From Actinomycetota bacterium (GTDB lineage Bacteria > Actinomycetota > UBA4738 > HRBIN12), in assembly GCA_004366195.1 (NCBI GenBank), contig SIRV01000246.1, positions 1-6,025 of the forward strand: a stretch of 6,025 nucleotides of DNA. Reading direction: 5' to 3'. Both the position numbers and the translations under genes were made by a program. Below, piece by piece: positions 5,306 to 6,025 of this stretch. The notes under the pieces were generated by a model. The model saw only the letters and a program-made list of their open reading frames with translations. It was not told where the DNA came from and searched no databases. The first letter of the stretch is position 1. Each line of letters starts with the position of its first letter.

Positions 5306-5929
5306 ATGATCCCGCGGTACGCGCTGCCGGAGATGGCGGCCGTGTGGTCCGACGAGGCGCGCATGGGCCACTGGCTGGAGATCGAGATCCTCGCCGTGGA
5401 GGCCTGGGCGCGTCTCGGCAAGGTCCCCGAGGAGGATGCCCGGGCCATCCGCGAGCGCGCCTCCTTCACCGTGGCCCGGGTGGAGGAGCTCGAGCGGGTG
5501 ACCCGGCACGACGTCGCGGCCTTCGTCCAGTGCGTCGCGGAGTCGGTGGGGCCGGCCGGGCGGTGGATCCACTTCGGGATGACCTCCTCCGACGTGCTCG
5601 ACACCGGCTTCGCGCTCCAGCTGCGGGCCGCCGCCGATCTGCTGCTCGGCAGGCTCGACCGGCTGGTCCAGGTGACGGCGGACCTCGCCTTCGCCCACCG
5701 GGCCACCCCGATCGTGGGGCGGACCCACGGCGTGCACGCCGAGCCGACGTCCTTCGGCCACAAGGTGGCGACCTGGGCCTTCGAGCTCGACCGCGGTCGG
5801 GAGCGCCTGCGCCGCGCGCGGGAGACCGGCGGCTGCCCCTGCCGCGGGCTGGCGTTGCCCCTGGCAGCGGCCGGAAGGAGGGCCGTCTGGCGGGCATGCC
5901 GCTTCGCCGCATCGCTGTCGCCCTGCTGA
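5306..5929 (+). CDS. purB: Adenylosuccinate lyase, 3'-truncated
   Basis: PurB splits SAICAR to AICAR plus fumarate, and adenylosuccinate to AMP plus fumarate. Residues 1-173 are good PurB: the start MIPRYALPEMAAVWSD, TRHDVAAF with His68, HFGMTSSDVLDT with His89 (89-100), and GRTHGVHAEPTSFG with His141 (138-151). These three histidines carry the same numbers as those studied in the Bacillus subtilis enzyme. After ELDRGRERLRRARE (ending at base 5824) the match ends. The family would continue with a VGKISGAVGT-type stretch, but here 34 unrelated Cys/Arg/Ala-rich residues lead to TGA at 5927-5929. The 207-residue product is less than half of the usual 430-480 and lacks the GSSxMPxKRNP signature loop, so as written it cannot be active. 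Neither other forward frame resumes PurB, so a simple frameshift does not explain it. A rearrangement or misassembly near 5825 is likely. Confidence 0.85.
   Translation: MIPRYALPEMAAVWSDEARMGHWLEIEILAVEAWARLGKVPEEDARAIRERASFTVARVEELERVTRHDVAAFVQCVAESVGPAGRWIHFGMTSSDVLDTGFALQLRAAADLLLGRLDRLVQVTADLAFAHRATPIVGRTHGVHAEPTSFGHKVATWAFELDRGRERLRRARETGGCPCRGLALPLAAAGRRAVWRACRFAASLSPC
5827..5873 (+). repeat. Imperfect hairpin at the purB break
   Basis: CGGCGGCTGCC (5827-5837) and GGCAGCGGCCG (5863-5873) pair at 10 of 11 positions across a 25-base loop. The segment also contains an 8-bp direct repeat, TGCCCCTG, at 5834-5841 and 5856-5863. It starts within a few bases of where purB homology ends and finishes just before the ribosome site of the next ORF. 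It looks like an ordinary intergenic hairpin belonging to the downstream gene's region. No T-tract follows. Confidence 0.5.
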
Positions 5930-6025
5930 TGCTGGCCCTGTCCGCCCTGCCGGCGGCGGCAGAGGTGCAGCGCAGCGCCGCCGCTGTCTTCCGCCTCGAG
6001 GTCTTCGCCGCCGGCTTTGTGAACG
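5896..6025 (+). CDS. Secreted or periplasmic protein, N-terminus only (runs off the right edge)
   Basis: Forty-three codons from an ATG give a textbook Sec signal peptide. The basic n-region is MPLRR, the hydrophobic core is IAVALLMLALSALP (6-19), and an AAA motif at 20-22 gives likely cleavage before Glu23. The mature protein would begin EVQRSAAAVFRLEVFAAGFVN; too little is present to name a family. AAGGAGGG (5875-5882) is 13 bp upstream, longer than ideal. The frame is also open upstream, so the exact start is not certain. Codon use differs from the rest of the window: five of 43 codons (CTT, GCT twice, GCA, TTT) end in A or T, against two of 155 in the purE-like gene. The ORF overlaps the aberrant tail of the purB frame. 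It may belong to a different genome or locus joined here. Confidence 0.55.
   Translation, partial: MPLRRIAVALLMLALSALPAAAEVQRSAAAVFRLEVFAAGFVN

Noticed and set aside
5825..6025. A frameshift continuing purB after the break
   Set aside because: The other two forward frames show no PurB motifs; one of them gives the signal-peptide ORF instead.

Overview
This is a GC-rich, gene-dense stretch of bacterial chromosome, most likely from an uncultured actinomycete-like lineage. The signs are codons that almost always end in G or C, GTG starts, strong GGAGG-type ribosome sites, and a tight co-directional set of purine genes. The phylum is an inference from composition and gene style, and no marker here fixes it.

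Layout. On the minus strand, positions 1-298 hold the N-terminus of a major facilitator (MFS) exporter. It diverges across a 43-bp gap from a plus-strand run that fills the rest of the window. The run contains a metallo-beta-lactamase-fold hydrolase (342-983), a stand-alone DUF2090/LacD-type aldolase homologue (1012-1917), a dodecin-like small protein (from 1927), purA (2233-3507), purD (3518-4807), a purE-like gene (4804-5271) and the 5' part of purB (from 5306). Gaps between confidently bounded genes are 34 bp or less, and purD and purE overlap by 4 bp, so this reads as one operon. PurD makes GAR. PurE-type enzymes make CAIR. PurB splits SAICAR and adenylosuccinate. PurA commits IMP to AMP. 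The three genes ahead of purA are not purine enzymes; whether they are functionally linked or only co-transcribed is open.

Oddities. (1) The dodecin-like frame has no stop codon and runs in phase through a Gly/Arg-rich linker into purA. The linker DNA carries a perfect 9-bp inverted repeat whose loop contains a canonical G-quadruplex motif. (2) The PurE-like protein has Ser where both PurE classes have a catalytic His, and other active-site loops are altered too. (3) purB stops resembling PurB after residue 173. An imperfect hairpin, a ribosome site and the start of a signal-peptide ORF with different codon use follow at once, suggesting a rearrangement or an assembly misjoin near 5825. No RNA genes, CRISPR arrays, insertion sequences or clear T-tract terminators were seen.
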